Positions 1 to 13,564 of a DNA stretch of 64,000 nt are shown one piece after another. Numbering within the stretch: position 1 is the first letter of the stretch; the number at the start of each line of letters is the position of its first letter. A program made the translations under genes and the position numbers. The notes under the pieces were generated by a model, which made no database searches, was not told the DNA's origin, and saw nothing but the letters and a program-made list of their open reading frames with translations. The stretch lies in assembly GCF_030848805.1 (NCBI RefSeq), contig NC_092361.1:22341406-22405405 (forward strand), given 5' to 3'. Source of the DNA: Temnothorax longispinosus (Eukaryota > Arthropoda > Insecta > Hymenoptera > Formicidae).

Positions 1-122
1 TCGTTTCTTGATCGAGAAACGTAAATCGGTTTGAAGTTCTGCGAAGTAAACGCGTGCGAAAATAAATGCAGCGAAATCGTGTTACGGTAGTAGATACGGG
101 CCATATTGTTTTGATCATAACC

Positions 123-232
123 GGTAATGATGGCTTCCACGGGATATCGGTGATCTTCAAATTTGAACCCAAAGGCAAGTTGGGAGTGGAGTAGCAGTCT
201 ACAATGCCGCCCCTCGAATTTATGATCGGCAT
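123..232 (-). repeat. Diverged repeat unit A
   Basis: This unit shares the order of words ggtaatgatggctt, gatct-caaatt, ggcaagt, gtagcag and tatgatcggcat with unit B 380 bp away. On the minus strand most of it reads as a protein similar to units B and C (for example LPLGSNLKITDIP), but the frame shifts once inside the unit, so this copy is probably broken. The function is unknown. Confidence 0.6.
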
Positions 233-500
233 TGCGGTTTTATTACATCAGATCGAGATTGCATCGATGTACCCAACGGAAAATAATTCTGACGTGTTCG
301 AAAAACACGTGGAGCACACGTGTGGGCACACTCTACTGGACGTTATAATAATTGCAATGTATTTTTAAATAACGATCGGCATTTAGTAAATGAAAAGAAA
401 CGTTTACTTACATGTACGCGCACGCATTAATTAAAATAAAAATTCTACGCACAACGATCTCGCAGGCTTGGACCTTCTGCTACTTTTTCGACGGGAACCA

Positions 501-607
501 ATAATGATGGCTTCTCGGGGTATCCATGATCTCTAAATTCGAGCCCGAGGGCAAGTAACGAGCGGGGTAGTAGTTCACGAAACTGCCTTCGGATTTACGA
601 TCGGCAT
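501..607 (-). repeat. Diverged repeat unit B
   Basis: On the minus strand this unit reads without a stop as ADRKSEGSFVNYYPARYLPS and then GSNLEIMDTPRSHHYWFPSKK to a TAG near 483. It shows ~70% similarity by eye to unit A, extending beyond both ends (atcagat to one side, gatggctt to the other). No start codon or splice site can be fixed. I do not recognise the protein family. Confidence 0.55.
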
Positions 608-904
608 CTTTCGATCTTGTTATATCAGATTATTAGAACCATATGATTACTCCGATATTTTAGTTTTAAAGCAACATTCCACATATGAAGCGTATACTTT
701 CCAACGACGCAAACAAATATATATCAAGGCCATTAGAGAAAATCTCACATATATACTTGCTCCTCACATTTTACTTGTTTCTAATTTCCTTAACAATCGG
801 GATATATTTATGTCCAAGAATTAAGATAATACCAATGGTACTTAAATACATTTTCAGTGTCTTAATTAAGGGCGTAGGATATGACGATCGACAAAGATCA
901 GGGG

Positions 905-1105
905 CTACCAAGCCGGCCCATATTTTGTTCTGTCTGGACCCAAAGGGAGACGCACGGATCTCGAGATAGCCACGATCTCTAAATTCAACCCTGAAGGCAA
1001 GTAGCGTACAGCAGGGTACTGATCCACGAGACCGCCCTTGGATTTATGAGCAGTATCCAGACCGGGCCTCACGAAAGAGTCGCGTGGCCCCTTACTACCT
1101 CGCAC
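905..1105 (-). repeat. Diverged repeat unit C with open frame
   Basis: A 66-codon minus-strand open frame contains HKSKGGLVDQYPAVRYLPSG and LNLEIVAISRS, closely parallel to unit B with one extra residue (V). The repeat itself spans about 951-1057. Outside it the frame shows no similarity to the other units. It could be an exon of an unknown tandemly duplicated gene or part of an old mobile element; no domain is recognised. Confidence 0.5.
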
Positions 1106-1107
1106 AC

Positions 1108-3136
1108 GGAGCTCTTTGAACTCCGATGTAGCATCGTTTCTTTATTTTTATTCGTCTTTAGAATAGATAGGAAAATAACGCGATAATCTATGGAGGTTTC
1201 CGATCCGGCGGGAATAAAATCGTTTGCTCCGACGCTCGAAGTGGCTGAATTGAAAATTTGTAAATGAGCCGCGGTACCTTTTGACTATTTCCGAGAGATT
1301 TAAGACGCGAGAACGACTCGCGTTCGCGCCGATAGACATTTCTACGATCCCCAAATAGACGGTAACGCCTTTTTTTCTTTTGATATCTTTCTTAATAATA
1401 AAATAGATTTTTCGATATAATAGCGTTCTATATACAGGGTAATAATATCTTACTTTGACTTCTATAAAATCACTTTAATAAAGTTTTATTTATTTGAAAC
1501 AGCTGTTTTTTTTTTATTGCATCACATTCTATTTCAACATTTTATTTGATAATTTTTGGTATTTAATAATTTCTGGATGATTGCAATTATTGCAAGAAGA
1601 GAGAAAGAGAGAAAGATTGCTTCATATTAAAAGGATGTATCTGCCGCGAAATCGACCGTCCGATCGAGATGCACGCACACGTAGAGAGAAGGTATATCTC
1701 AATCTTTAATATCCATAGCGATCCATCATGCGTGACGCGCATTGTGCACCCGTGCGTGCATTGTACTCGCGCGTGGATGAGCAAAGAGAAGCGCGAGAGC
1801 ATGGCGCCGCGTCCGCTCTCTCTCTCTTTCTTTCTCTCTCGGGAGAAGGCACGAAATCTGTTTTTCGTCCCCGCGGATCCGCGGCTCGAATTTCGTCGTG
1901 GTACCGCGTCGTCCCCTTCCGCGTCCTGTGCACACGAAGTGTCCATTTTCCGGGACTTCCGACAGAAAGGACACTCCCGTCGGCTTTAATGGGCCCTCCA
2001 TCGGCTCCATCGTGGGGGAGTCGTGAGAGCTCCGAGATCGTGCCTCTTCTTTAATCTTTTTTTAAGCAGCCACTTTCAAAGCCTCGAGTACACTTCCGAG
2101 TGCTAAAGGCGTCTCGAGGAGAGTTGTCGGGAGAAGATTGAGTCTGTCGACACGTTTCCGCTGATGGGAAAGAGAGAAGGTCGGATATTTCGTGCAGTTA
2201 CGTTTTTTATTTCTGCAAAATTATGAATGTGTTGTTCAAAAAAATGGCATTTTACGCAAAGGGCCATGAGAAATGTTAGAAAATCTCATAGTGCGAAACA
2301 TAAATACGAATTTCGATGCTGAATGCACGCTACGAATACCTACGTTTTTCAATTAATGCTATTGAAAACAGTCCCTTTTTGTCCCAGTACATTTTTCAAA
2401 TACTGAAAGCAGAAACATTACGCGCTTTGTATTTTACATCCGCTGACGCTGACACGTTTTTCGGAGTAATATGATATTTTTCTCCAAAGCTGATACGAAA
2501 ATAAACGCATTGCTTACGCAACTGATTCGTTGCATTTTTTTCTGTAAAATTCTTTAAACTATGGAAATATCCGAGACGATAATTACGTAATCCGTTCACA
2601 AGCTGTTTATACGGAAACAAGATATGCATTCTCTCTACGATATTCGAAAAGCTATAGTTTTACTTACATATATGTTACCAGATGTATTACTCTTCATTAC
2701 TTATACAAATTAATTGACAGAACAAGTTATACTACATTAACTAATACACATGACTTCTTTTATCTATATGGATCGAAATAATTTATATCTCGTTTAAAAG
2801 AAATTTTTCAAAATAATTTTACTTATAAAAAACTTTTTGTTCCAGAGAATAGAAATTTACTTTAATCCATAAAAAAACACAACAAACAGAAGTTACATGA
2901 ATAATAATACAACGTCGTCTAATAAAGCAAGTTTTTTTATGCTAGTTAGAAATAATTTAGAAAGAACTATTGTGATGCCGCATCAAAAATTGTTTCTATT
3001 CAACCGCTGCTTTTAAAAGCGTTGCGTAGCGAAGTATATGTTTTAATCTAACCGGTTTTAATTGATCAGTGCTTCTTATACAATTTCGATGTACATTCGT
3101 AGCTATAAAAGAATCGCTTCACACGGGAGTTTCTTG
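1108..3136. other. Non-coding stretch with a CpG-rich patch
   Basis: No supported gene. About 1640-2060 is CpG-rich, and several overlapping frames on both strands are open there, which is expected when stops are depleted by GC content. Purine/pyrimidine-skewed tracts (tctctctctctttctttctc near 1820) are included. The remainder is AT-rich with homopolymer runs. Confidence 0.4.
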
Positions 3137-3259
3137 ATGGATCGCACCGATGAACGAGGTTTAGCACGAATTAAGGCCGATTACGATCCTTCTGTTCAAA
3201 GACAGGTAGCCGCCTGGCTTTCGTCTTTCTTCCAACGGCCGACGCTAATTAGGAGTTAA
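3137..3259 (+). other. Possible coding exon with calponin-homology-like N-terminus
   Basis: From the ATG at 3137 the frame reads MDRTDERGLARIKADYDPSV and continues QRQVAAWL. The pattern basic-x-I-x-x-x-YDP followed by an aliphatic-W-hydrophobic segment resembles the start of the calponin-homology domain in transgelin and muscle protein 20. A donor-like CAG|GTAGCC lies at 3205/3206 inside the motif. No downstream exon with the rest of the domain was found on this strand, so this may be chance. Confidence 0.15.
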
Positions 3260-4560
3260 TTGTATTAATGGACGATCGGACGGTCGGCTACCACAAAGGT
3301 TCGAGTTGATGGGTCCAAGTATCTGTTTTGGCTGAATACTTGGTCGAGAAGGGAAGAGATTCTCTTCGATTTGAAGATGCAATTTACTGAAGTTGCTTGT
3401 AACTTTTTGAATTATTAATTAGTCGCAGTTACGCAGAAAGAGAAACCAACTCGTTAAGTGATATTTTTCAAACACAATTATTTCGAAAGAGTACTGGAAA
3501 TAAAATTTCACGGTACCATTGAACCAAAAATAAAATAATTACTTTCCAATGTGCTCGCTATATATATTCAGCCAATATTTTGCAATAAAAATCTGAAATA
3601 GATAAAGTTATACGCTTAATATTTTTGGAAAGAGATATATGTATGATTTGTTTGATAGAATTTTGATTTATTCTTAAAGATGTGTGTTTTGCGACGACGT
3701 TTGCATGACAGACTGAAATTTCCCGCGGATATTCCTGCTCCCTAAAAGCAAAGACTTTGGAGCTACCCGAAAAACGGATGTTCATTTTACGTGTACGTAC
3801 TACCGGGGGACAAAGTAGATATGTATGTACACACGACCCACTTCATCCTAAATAAATCGAACGACTTTTAGTAGCCTTGGTCGACACAAATATTGTCGCA
3901 TCAATTAAAGCCATTGTCCCAACGGTACTCCGCGATCGTGTCTCTCGCTTCGTTTGTATCCTAAAACATGGCGCCATGTTCGGGAAGAATTTTTTTTCAT
4001 TATATTATATGCCTTATATTATATTATATGCAAAGACGTACATGTTTTGAACATAGGTTTTAATAATTAAATATAATAATTAATGATTTTTTTCTTTTGA
4101 GAAATTGTATCAGTCTCATTCTTATTCTAAATATTTTATGTATATATTAATATAATATTAATACAAAAATTAAATTTTTTTACAAAATGTTTAAATGGTA
4201 AGCTAAAAAATAAATTACGAAGCTATAATTAGAAAAAAATTAATGAATTTAGCTTGTTATTTCTATAATAGTAAATAGCTTTTCTTTAACGATTGCAGTA
4301 AGTTCTACATTTTATATAGTCTGAAAAAATTTTGTGACATTTTGGGATCTATCTTGCAGAATCTCTTTGTTGAAATTATTTACTTTGCTAAAACTATAAC
4401 TTATGAAAAAATCCATTTTATATTGAAACCAATATTAAGTAAAGTAGTGGATTTTAGACTTTGCTTTGTCATGCATGAAGGTAAGATTGATATTATACAT
4501 TTCCCGTCCCAATTAACGTGATAAAGTTAAAAAAATATTACATTCGCGCTATTATATCTG
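3260..4560. other. AT-rich non-coding DNA
   Basis: No gene is seen. The sequence is rich in A/T runs and ATAT words, with stops in all frames. Between about 4000 and 4450 it is almost free of G and C. Confidence 0.45.
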
Positions 4561-5300
4561 GTTAATTGGGAATTGATTCCAATAAGAAATCAATTTCAGT
4601 ATTCGTGGACCAACTAATCTTTCTTCTGCTTCGATAGCGAATAACAAACATGCCTCCCGAGCGTTTAATCGGAGCGACTCGAAAACATGAAATCGGGGCC
4701 CCTTCCGTAGTTTCCTTTTTTTTTAAACTGCACGCGTTGGATGCGAGGCAGATGCGCCCCCGAGAGCGAACAGCTGTACGATTGTCCATTTCGTTTCCAC
4801 GTCCAGTCGTTCATCCTCCGTAGGGCCCCCCAAAAGATACTGGGATAAGGATCGAAGGCTCTCCCGCGCGAGAGAAAAGAAGACGGCAAGAAATATGAAG
4901 ATACGTCGACGGATAAAGATTGGGCCCCCGAAGTGGGGGGTCGGAGTGCATGGTAAAGAGAGAGAGAGAGGCGGGGTAGCGTCGGCGGCGGCGACGAGAT
5001 TAGGAACGGGTGAACGGCGAAAAAGAACGAATCATGAAAGTGCCACGCGACCCACAACGGAAACATAATAAAAACTGATTGAGGATCCTTCGGGGCCGTC
5101 ATCGGGCTGCAATGGCAGCGATTCGGCGGCGCAGCGGCGGCGGCGTCGATCACGGCGACCGACGGCGACGGCGCGCGGCGTTGGCGGAACATCTGGCCCT
5201 CCTGGCTATCGGTAATAATCACAGTCGGAGAGCGGGAAATAAAACCCTCGCGTGCGTGCGTGATCCGTTTAACGGATGTAATGTGTAACGATACACTCCA
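4560..5300. other. GC-rich island with low-complexity open frames
   Basis: CpG density is high, with a (GA)n tract near 4950-4970 and ggcggcggcgac-type triplet runs near 4980-5180. A 185-codon minus-strand frame (4665-5222) is rich in S, P, A and L and shows no domain. The plus-strand frame 5079-5288 is a string of R, A and G from the same triplets. Both look like products of composition. An island like this may be a promoter or 5' UTR. Confidence 0.35.
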
Positions 5301-8300
5301 ATTAGGTAGCCCTCGTTGAACTTTTTGATCACACCGAGTCGTTCCCGTTGCAGTCGGCTCCGAGAATGCAACGTGGTCGTACCGAAAAGATTTGCGCCTT
5401 GATTCTCTTGCGAATAAAAAATAATTGAGATAAGATAATCGATTTATTTGTCTAAATGAGAACGATCAATTTCACTGATCAATTCTTTGACTTTGGAGTC
5501 AATTTTTTTGTGGAAAAAGTAAAAAAAAAAGATATAAAAACTTTATCATAAAATTGAACAAAAGTAAAGTTTAGGATCGATTTTTATTAATAAATATATT
5601 GGCATAATAATTCTTGAGTTATAAATTAGTAAAATAAAATTAGTTGGAAATAAATACCTACTAAAAAAAAAAAAAATTATTTGTTGTTCAGTTTGAGGTA
5701 AATTTTAATTTAACGAAGTATTAAGTTGAAGTTTTTAATTTCTGATACCTATAACTGAACATTAAAATTTGATGCATTATACTGGTCATTTTTATACTAA
5801 TAATTCGATTCCGCATTTTAAGCAATCTCTTAACTCTAACTTTCGAAGAGATATTGAAGAATATACCACGAAATTATTATATTGTATTGATTCTCGTCGC
5901 TCGCGACTTTTTGGAGTTAAAAATGCAGGCTAATTTGGATCGTGCGCGCGGCAACGTAGCGGCATCGAAAAAAAGGGCTGCGGTAAAATCGCGAGTCATC
6001 GTCGGCGAATGGCCCTTTCGTATGGTCATGATCGAAAATACTCCGCCCATCCTGAGTGCCGGTGCTCGACGGGCAAAGGGTTGCGTCAACAATGTGCGGC
6101 TCTCGACTTTCATTTGAGAAATTTGAAGGGAGAACTTTGTAAACGAGACGCGGACAAATAAGCGGTCCGCCGTCGCTCAAAAGGGCCTGCGATCCCGTTC
6201 TGGCGTGAAAGTTCCGTTTGCAAATTCCCTCGTGGTATGTTTTCATAGCTATAACAATAACATTAAAGATTTTATGCTTGCTGACGCATCCGCGAAGATA
6301 CCGGTTGCTTGCTGCCCCACGAGTGATTTGTTGATTCGTTACTCCAACATAATACGTGGTGGTCTACTGGGGATACTTTCCACGAAATCCGAATGTCGAA
6401 AGGCAAGAGAACTTAATAGAATCGAATAGTTATCGTTAATTGAGCGTAACGACGTAACGTTCAGGAGTCGCCTTGTATAGGTGTGATTAATAGTGTAATA
6501 AAATTAAGCGGTGCTTTTCGCGCGAGTCTAATAAAAGTGATTTTTTTGCGCTTTAATGATTACTATTATAGGATTCATAATTTCCTACGGCCGTACTGTT
6601 GACGGCCATTGATGTGGGAATCAATTTTAATAGTGCTATAATTGCGGTGAAATCAATTCTATAAGTAATTAAAGAAGCGACACAAGCAGCGGTTCTTATT
6701 TTTTTAATAATAATGCAATCAAAGGATGTACATCTTTTCTTTTGACAATCTTGATATTGGATAAGTACTCTATAATTTTAAGAAAGATACAATATTCAAA
6801 TATAAATATTTTTAATCGATAGCGAAATTTTAGAAAACTGTTACGCAGTTGCGTCATTGTATAATTAAACTATCGTATAATATTAATTCTTGAATTTTAA
6901 GTAGATTTCTGATAAGGTAATATCTTATCTCTGATCAATGCACTTAAGCTTTATACCGTTGAAAGGATATTTCATTATGCGCACGGCCAAAATCCGACTA
7001 TGGCTGATCAGATTTGCGGATAGTCCGTTTATAGATAATCCAAATGCGAGGATTCTCGACGAGGTCTTCGTCCATCCCGATCACAAAGTATACATCGCTA
7101 AAGGGCGTACATAATGGTTGCGTTGAATTCGGTAACCGCAAAATCCTTCTGCGGTATTCATGGTACCTCCCAAGGACGGCTTCCATGAGTTCCATGATAC
7201 TGCTTGGACGGCGAGGAGCTAGGAAAAAATGGAGAATCGTAGGAGCGTGAAATCGATTCACGGACCGATCGGGTTTTGCGATTTGCTCGCTTGACCGGCG
7301 ACACGGTGACATCTGTGCCGATAGAGAGCCGATTTTCACGTATTACTGTAGCCGCTGGTCATCCGACGGATCTTTATGGACATTAATGGGATTTCGGGGC
7401 GAAAGAGGAGCCGTCCAGCTGTTCCTTCGTGGTACCCCGCGAAAGTCATATGTTTTACGATATATGAAGCGTGTATTTCCACCGGAGAAGGGACATATAC
7501 GTGTGAAAATAAAGTAAATTGAACGTAGTTGTATAGAAGAAACCAACTGCCGATATTTGGACTTCTGGACCATTATTTCATAATAATGCTGTGTGATGTT
7601 ATGTGTTTCGATGAATAAATCCATAGAAGTTATCGCTGAAGTTGGATTAAGTAAAGGATTAGCTAAAAGAACAAGATTGTATCTTGTTGTAGAGTTTAAG
7701 ATTGTAAAACAAGATTGTATTTTTCTCTGACGTTGCAGCTTTGAAGCGCAATGTATCTTACAACTTTTTTAAAATCACGACATCGAAATTATTCGTATTC
7801 CAATATTTTTTGCAAAAGAGAAATTATTCTAATTTGTTTCAAGACACGTCGCCGTGTGTATGCCAAATCCCTATTTCGCCGATACTCAAGTTTCTTTTTA
7901 CGTAACATTAGTTTTCGTTGCTTTTTCAGGTAGGTACGTGCGGGTATATATCGCTGGATCGCTACGCATTCCACATGGATGTTCTTGAATCGCGGATTAT
8001 GCGTTCGTGCGGGAGACAGCGGGGCACCCGGAGGAACCAAGGGTGCCAGGCTTGTCGCATTGTCCCGTGCGAGATGGCAATTTGTATGCTTTTGTGCGGG
8101 AACTAAGAGGACACGCCAGCCACGCTATCTGATGAGTGAGAAACTTTTCCTCACCGACTACTACCGAGTTGCATTTGCGCAATAGCAGGTATTAGTTTAT
8201 GAACTACTTATAAAAAATATCTTGTCTGGATTACAAAGGATAATTTCCGATAATTTAAGCTTTGATAATCCAGGTTTCGCTAAATACATTTCTGCTTGAA

Positions 8301-10907
8301 CTTAAAGGCTTAACTCGAGTTCTTAATTCTAAAGTGACTTTGTCAATGTTTATGATATATATATTGTAACACTAAAAAGCGATATGCTGACATATTACAT
8401 TAATGAACAGCGAGTAAGTCATCAACGTCTTTTATTTTGGTTAATTTTTGCTCATGAAAAATTGATCTTGAGGCTCGTTAGAATAATCTGACGTATCTGA
8501 CTATCCCGTGTATATAATTTAGGATACACTATATCGAATTATTAATATAAAAATAACTTATACACGTATATACAATACGTTTCAATTGTTAAAAGAATAT
8601 TCGCAAACGACTTAGCATATCGACAATTGAAGTTGGCAGTTGGCGTGGCGGAGTACTCAATAAACGTATCTATTCGCGGCTCAGCGGAAGTCGCAGGAAG
8701 AAAGGGTCGAAAAAGAGTCTCTTTTAGAGAGGCCCCTTTCTCGGGGAGCAACTCGATCCACCCACCCTTCAACCCTTTTTTTCCTTCATTGAATAAAGTA
8801 AATACTTTCACCTATGCAGCTCGAGCATCGCTTGGCGGAGACGTTTGAACGGCAAACAGCGATCCGTCGATTGTGGCCTTCACATAGGCATTGAAACTTT
8901 CTTTCTGCAGGACTCAGGTATCCGATATCTTTCGATTTTTATCCTTCGTCCTCGCGCATCTACATGAAAATTCACGCCTCCGCAAATCGCACGTCACGCG
9001 ATTCCCTTCACAGCTCTCACGCTACATTGTCCTGTCAAGTATTCATCGTCGGTTATAATTTAAAAAAATTATAACGAACAGGAAAGTTGGAATTTATGCA
9101 ACTTGTATTTTAATTGTTCTATTAAATTTATGGAAGTGTTTCTAATTTAATGTGATCTTGATAAGTTATCTGATAATATATGATGTACTTGCGTTGAAGG
9201 GAAATCAATTTCCCTCAAGATTAATTATTTATACTCTCACTATAACGAGCGCATTTAACTAGACGAGTTATTTGCACGCACAACGTATCAGAGTTTTTGG
9301 AGTGCGAGTAAATTGGCAATTCATTTCGGGACAACATCGATATGATATCCGCAGCATGTACATCGCTAATGTATATGGAATAATTAATGCCTGCCGCGTG
9401 TCATTTTCGTGATGCGCACATTTATGGCTGCAGCTATAAATACAGAATGTAATACTCTTGACTGTTGACATATAAAGCCTCATATTCGTGTTGATCGATC
9501 GATTCGACGTGTGTTCGGCCGAAAGTAAGAGTATCCGCGCGAGTCGAGAGCGAAAATATAGCTTCTCGAGAAGAGAGGAGAAAGATTCCTTTTCTCGTTG
9601 GTCCACTTTTTTGCGTCATCGAGAGTGAGGAGACGTACTCGAAACGGGTTAGCGAACAACTGGAGAAAACTATAAATCTAACGTGTCGTGTTGGATTAAT
9701 ACATCATCAAGAAAATCGCAAAACAAGAAGTTATACGGTCCTGCGGAAACAGAATGCTATGCGAATTAATTAACGTTTTAATAAATACAATATATTCAAA
9801 ATTATATATTGTATTTATTGTAATATATCCAAGTTTTTGTTCATAATACATAGACCTCTATGGCGAGATATTAATACGTTATATCTTAAAAGCGTTTCTT
9901 TATCTTATCTCATAACAGCGAGCAACCCTCTAAAATCGACCGCGCTAAGATCGTATCGTTTAATCGCCCCTTTTAGATCTTGAAGGAAGCAGTCCGCGGA
10001 GAACGAAGGCGGATAGCGAGCAATTAAAAAATTATCGCGTCTGTAATGTACAGCAAATAGCCGTGAAGATGCTTGAAGATATCAAAAATTATTAGGCGGC
10101 TGCATTGCGTGCTTACCATTATGCTGTGACAGTAATTTTAGCAACCGGAATGCAGGCGAATATAGTAGAAGGATAGAAAAAAATCTTTTTTTTAGTACTT
10201 TTAAGAAAATATTTTAACGTAATACAATACATTTTCCACACACATATTGTACAGTAATATTGAACGTTTGAATTTTCTTCGAGATAATATGATTCATTCG
10301 ACCTTTCCTGGTGATTCATAGCGCGCTATAAATAAAAAAGTATAAAAGAAAGAAAACAATTAACAAGAACTCTCGTTCGCCAGTATTTACATGGTACACG
10401 TTTTTAGGCTTTATAAAAAAAAAAGGTGAACGATGGTTGATGATGATAGATTGAAGAAACTATTATGTAGAGCGCGGAAAGGCTTCCTAACTACCCCCGT
10501 GATGAGGTTTTTCTTTTAGGGTGGATACTATCTCATTAAGGCGAATGTTTTCCATTTGCCTTCTTTCGTGAGAAAATTTGAAAAATAACGTTGCCAAGTA
10601 GAAAAAAGTGGAAAGTTTTTTTACACTGTACGATGGAATGCCGAATTATTTGGTTTTACGAATAACAATGCAAAAAGATTTGTTTTAAAGTAAAAGCACA
10701 AAGCAAAAGCATGAAACATTATAAATACATTTTAAAAAATCTACTAAAATTTAAATATAATTAACATTTCTAATATCTTTATTTACATTCATTTTTTGAA
10801 GTTTTGCTTTGAAAAATAAAAGCACATTTGTTACATTTTATTTATGTATAACTAACTTAAGTGCATGATTGTTCGTATAAGATATCCAAGAAGAACATCG
10901 TTTAAGT
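5300..10907. other. Mostly non-coding AT-rich DNA with small mixed-GC patches
   Basis: No supported gene. Higher-GC patches at about 5930-6190, 7000-7440 and 7930-8160 contain short frames on both strands without recognisable motifs. The 113-codon minus-strand frame at 6998-7339 is the most protein-like, but it has no family signature. A perfect AT-rich hairpin lies at 9780-9819. Confidence 0.35.
9780..9819. repeat. AT-rich hairpin, 16 bp perfect stem
   Basis: aataaatacaatatat at 9780-9795 pairs perfectly with 9804-9819, leaving an 8 nt loop. The stem is nearly all A/T, so it is weak as RNA and may simply be a remnant of a short inverted repeat. Confidence 0.55.
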
Positions 10908-11830
10908 ATTAGTAGTTGTCAATATAGAAATTTGTTTTAAAGAGGGAAAATGTTCTCGACGACGAAATCCGAAATCGAGACGCAATGCGACTCATCTCAC
11001 ATAAAACTCCCAAGGATCCGCGATGCTCTCGGATCAACGCCACTCTGAAAAAAGGATCTACAGGAACGAGAGAGCCGATCGATAACGCCCGTGCCTCTTT
11101 TCCTCCTTCTGCTCCCTTTCTCTCTTCCTCTTTCTCTCTACACTGTCCGCCGAAAATTACGAGGGTCCGACTCGCTCCGGTTGCGTCAATGACCAAAGTT
11201 GGCCGGCCCGGGCCCGAGCTCCGGGCCCCGACGCGGTTCGAGCAACCCGCGCCGGAGGCTGCCACGTTCGTATTTATATAAGTGATTTTTTATTCATGCA
11301 GCTTTTTGTTCGAGAGTCCCGGGAGAGGGTATCCCGTGCTAGCCGATCGGCGTTACCCACCCTCTCGCCCTCTCTGCCCCTCCGACGCTGCCGTCCGCGG
11401 TCCGCCGTCCATCGTCTCCGTCGGTGAACTCGCACGTGGAGGTGCATGTGTGTGAGGGGGCACCTGTAGTTTTTCATATACACCTGCTCCATCGGCTTGA
11501 GTGTCTTTCTGGTATAGTTTCGGCGTTTCTTCTTGCCGTGGGGATACATTCGGCGAGAAAGAAGTCGGTTATGGGACGCGTGCCCGGTGCAAGCTGATTG
11601 GCCGACCCGTTAAGAGAATACCAGCCGCGTACGCCCTGATGAAATATTTTCGCCAGTTCCTCTTTCTTTCTCTCCTTTTATTTCTCTGTTCTCCCGCTTT
11701 TTCCTTTCCCTTGCACTGATGGATTGTAATGTCCGTCGATACTTCCGTTCCGTGCGCCGCCCCTACCGCCGGATAATTATATATATGTTACAGAGGGAGA
11801 ACTTGCGCGCGAGGCTCTTCGCGGTCGGAA
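10908..11830. promoter_or_regulatory. GC-rich island with E-boxes
   Basis: This strongly CpG-rich segment contains pyrimidine tracts (tttctctcttcctctttctc near 11120) and CACCTG E-boxes at about 11461 and 11481. The second, acacctgc at 11480-11487, fits the proneural bHLH site GCAGSTGK in reverse. Several frames are open in both directions with no domain. I read it as probable regulatory or promoter DNA. Confidence 0.3.
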
Positions 11831-13560
11831 TCTAACAAAATAAGATGGTCTAGAGAAATTTCTCGGAAATACACAGAAATCGCGGGATTGATTACACACT
11901 TTATCGATCACGGTACAATTTTATTCTATTTATTTTAGTGCATTCTATTATTGCGAATGTAGCAGTTATATATTTCAGTTATACGATTTCTGACATTTGT
12001 TTCGCTCCAAAGCTTTCTCAACTTCCTTTTCTTCCATGTTTCATCGAAGATTATATAATACAGCTTTAAATAGAACAAAATTGTCCTAAAAATATTTTTT
12101 TACGAGAAATTATCGAGACCCGTTAAGTATTTTATTTTATTTGATATCTTTATATAAAATATAAACATTCATTTTTATAGTGATTCACACATACACAAAA
12201 CTAGTTTTACCATCCATTCTGCAATCTGCAGATCTACACTCTTGTTAATAATCCGTTTATTGATGGCGTGGATACATATCCTTCGCGGCGAAAGGGTTAA
12301 CAGATCGTGGACGTACGTGATGCTTCTCGTAAAATGTGGCCTCTCTTTTTTAAATTTAAGCCACGTACGGTTAGCGCGTTGCGAAACAACCGGCTGTTGC
12401 ATAAAACGTATCGTAATCGTACGTTATTTTATCATGTGACGGTATCATTTCTGCCGTTCTGCTTCGATTGGCTTTACTTTAATTTAATTGACGCGAAAAT
12501 ATGGACATTCTCTACAAGGCAGCGGAATGAATTGAATAAATGAAAGCGGGAGCGAGTATATGTATTATCGAAAATGTCATAGCGATTCACACATACTGGC
12601 GATAAGAGCTGACGAGACGCAGTAAGAAATCATTAATGATCGATTACATGTTTATCAAGCTTAAAATTAACGAGGGCCCGCGGGAAATTTAATGGTAGAA
12701 ATTTCAGGAAGCTTTTAAGAGAGACCGTGTAAGTGTTAAATATACAAAAATTAAGAGAGCGAGATAATCCGTTAAATTTAAATCGATTCCTGGAAACGCG
12801 TTATGTAAATTCCAACAAATACAACATGCAACAAGTTGTAATATATTTTATCGCATTCGTCTCTTTGATGTCAGGTTTACCTTTTTTATCGTGTAGGTAG
12901 TACTTTAGATATTTGGCCACGGACCTGATTTTTTCCAGCATACATCACATTACATGTAATTTAAGAACATGTGTTTGCTTGCTATTTATATTACGTAATT
13001 GCGCCAGAATCAATAATGGAGATATGAGTTGAACGGAAAATATCCATTCTTAAATGCATCACATTGTGATTAATGGATATATCGTTTTACACATTGATTT
13101 TGATGGAAGTTAAATTTCATTACATTCTTACATCATCACTTTTGTCTTATCGCGTATTACCACGTGCGTGATACCAAACAACGTTTAAGGTTTAAGAAAA
13201 ATTAATTATTCAGCGTAATGTTACTTGAGTCACACTACAGTAATTTTAACTCATTTTGTGATTTATTCTGATCTGATCTTGGCTTTAATGAAGTTTTCTC
13301 CTTTTTCCTCCTACTTTTCCTTTCTCTCGCTCGCATCCTTTTATGTTATCTTCCAAGCCTTGTTAAATTCGAGCCGCAGGGAAAGTCGAAATAAGTTAGA
13401 GAGTCTCCTTTTCGGAGTAAGAGCCATTCCTTGTAGACGTTTCTTGGATTAATGTCCGACAACAGACGCGTATCTGTGGACAAGATCGATGAGGTACCTT
13501 GCAAAAGCAGTCTCTCGCTGATCTAACACTCTGCGACACTTTCGAACTCGTTGCTCTCGT
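11830..13560. other. AT-rich non-coding DNA
   Basis: Frames of 65-80 codons near 12175-12543 overlap on opposite strands and have no motifs. No RNA gene was recognised. The palindromic tract acatcacattacatgtaatt near 12945 is the only local structure of note. Confidence 0.35.
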
Positions 13561-13564
13561 GGCT

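Noticed and set aside
4665..5222. 185-codon minus-strand open frame
   Set aside because: S/P/A/L-rich translation of GC-rich and GA/CT-tract DNA, overlapped by frames on the other strand, with no recognisable motif.
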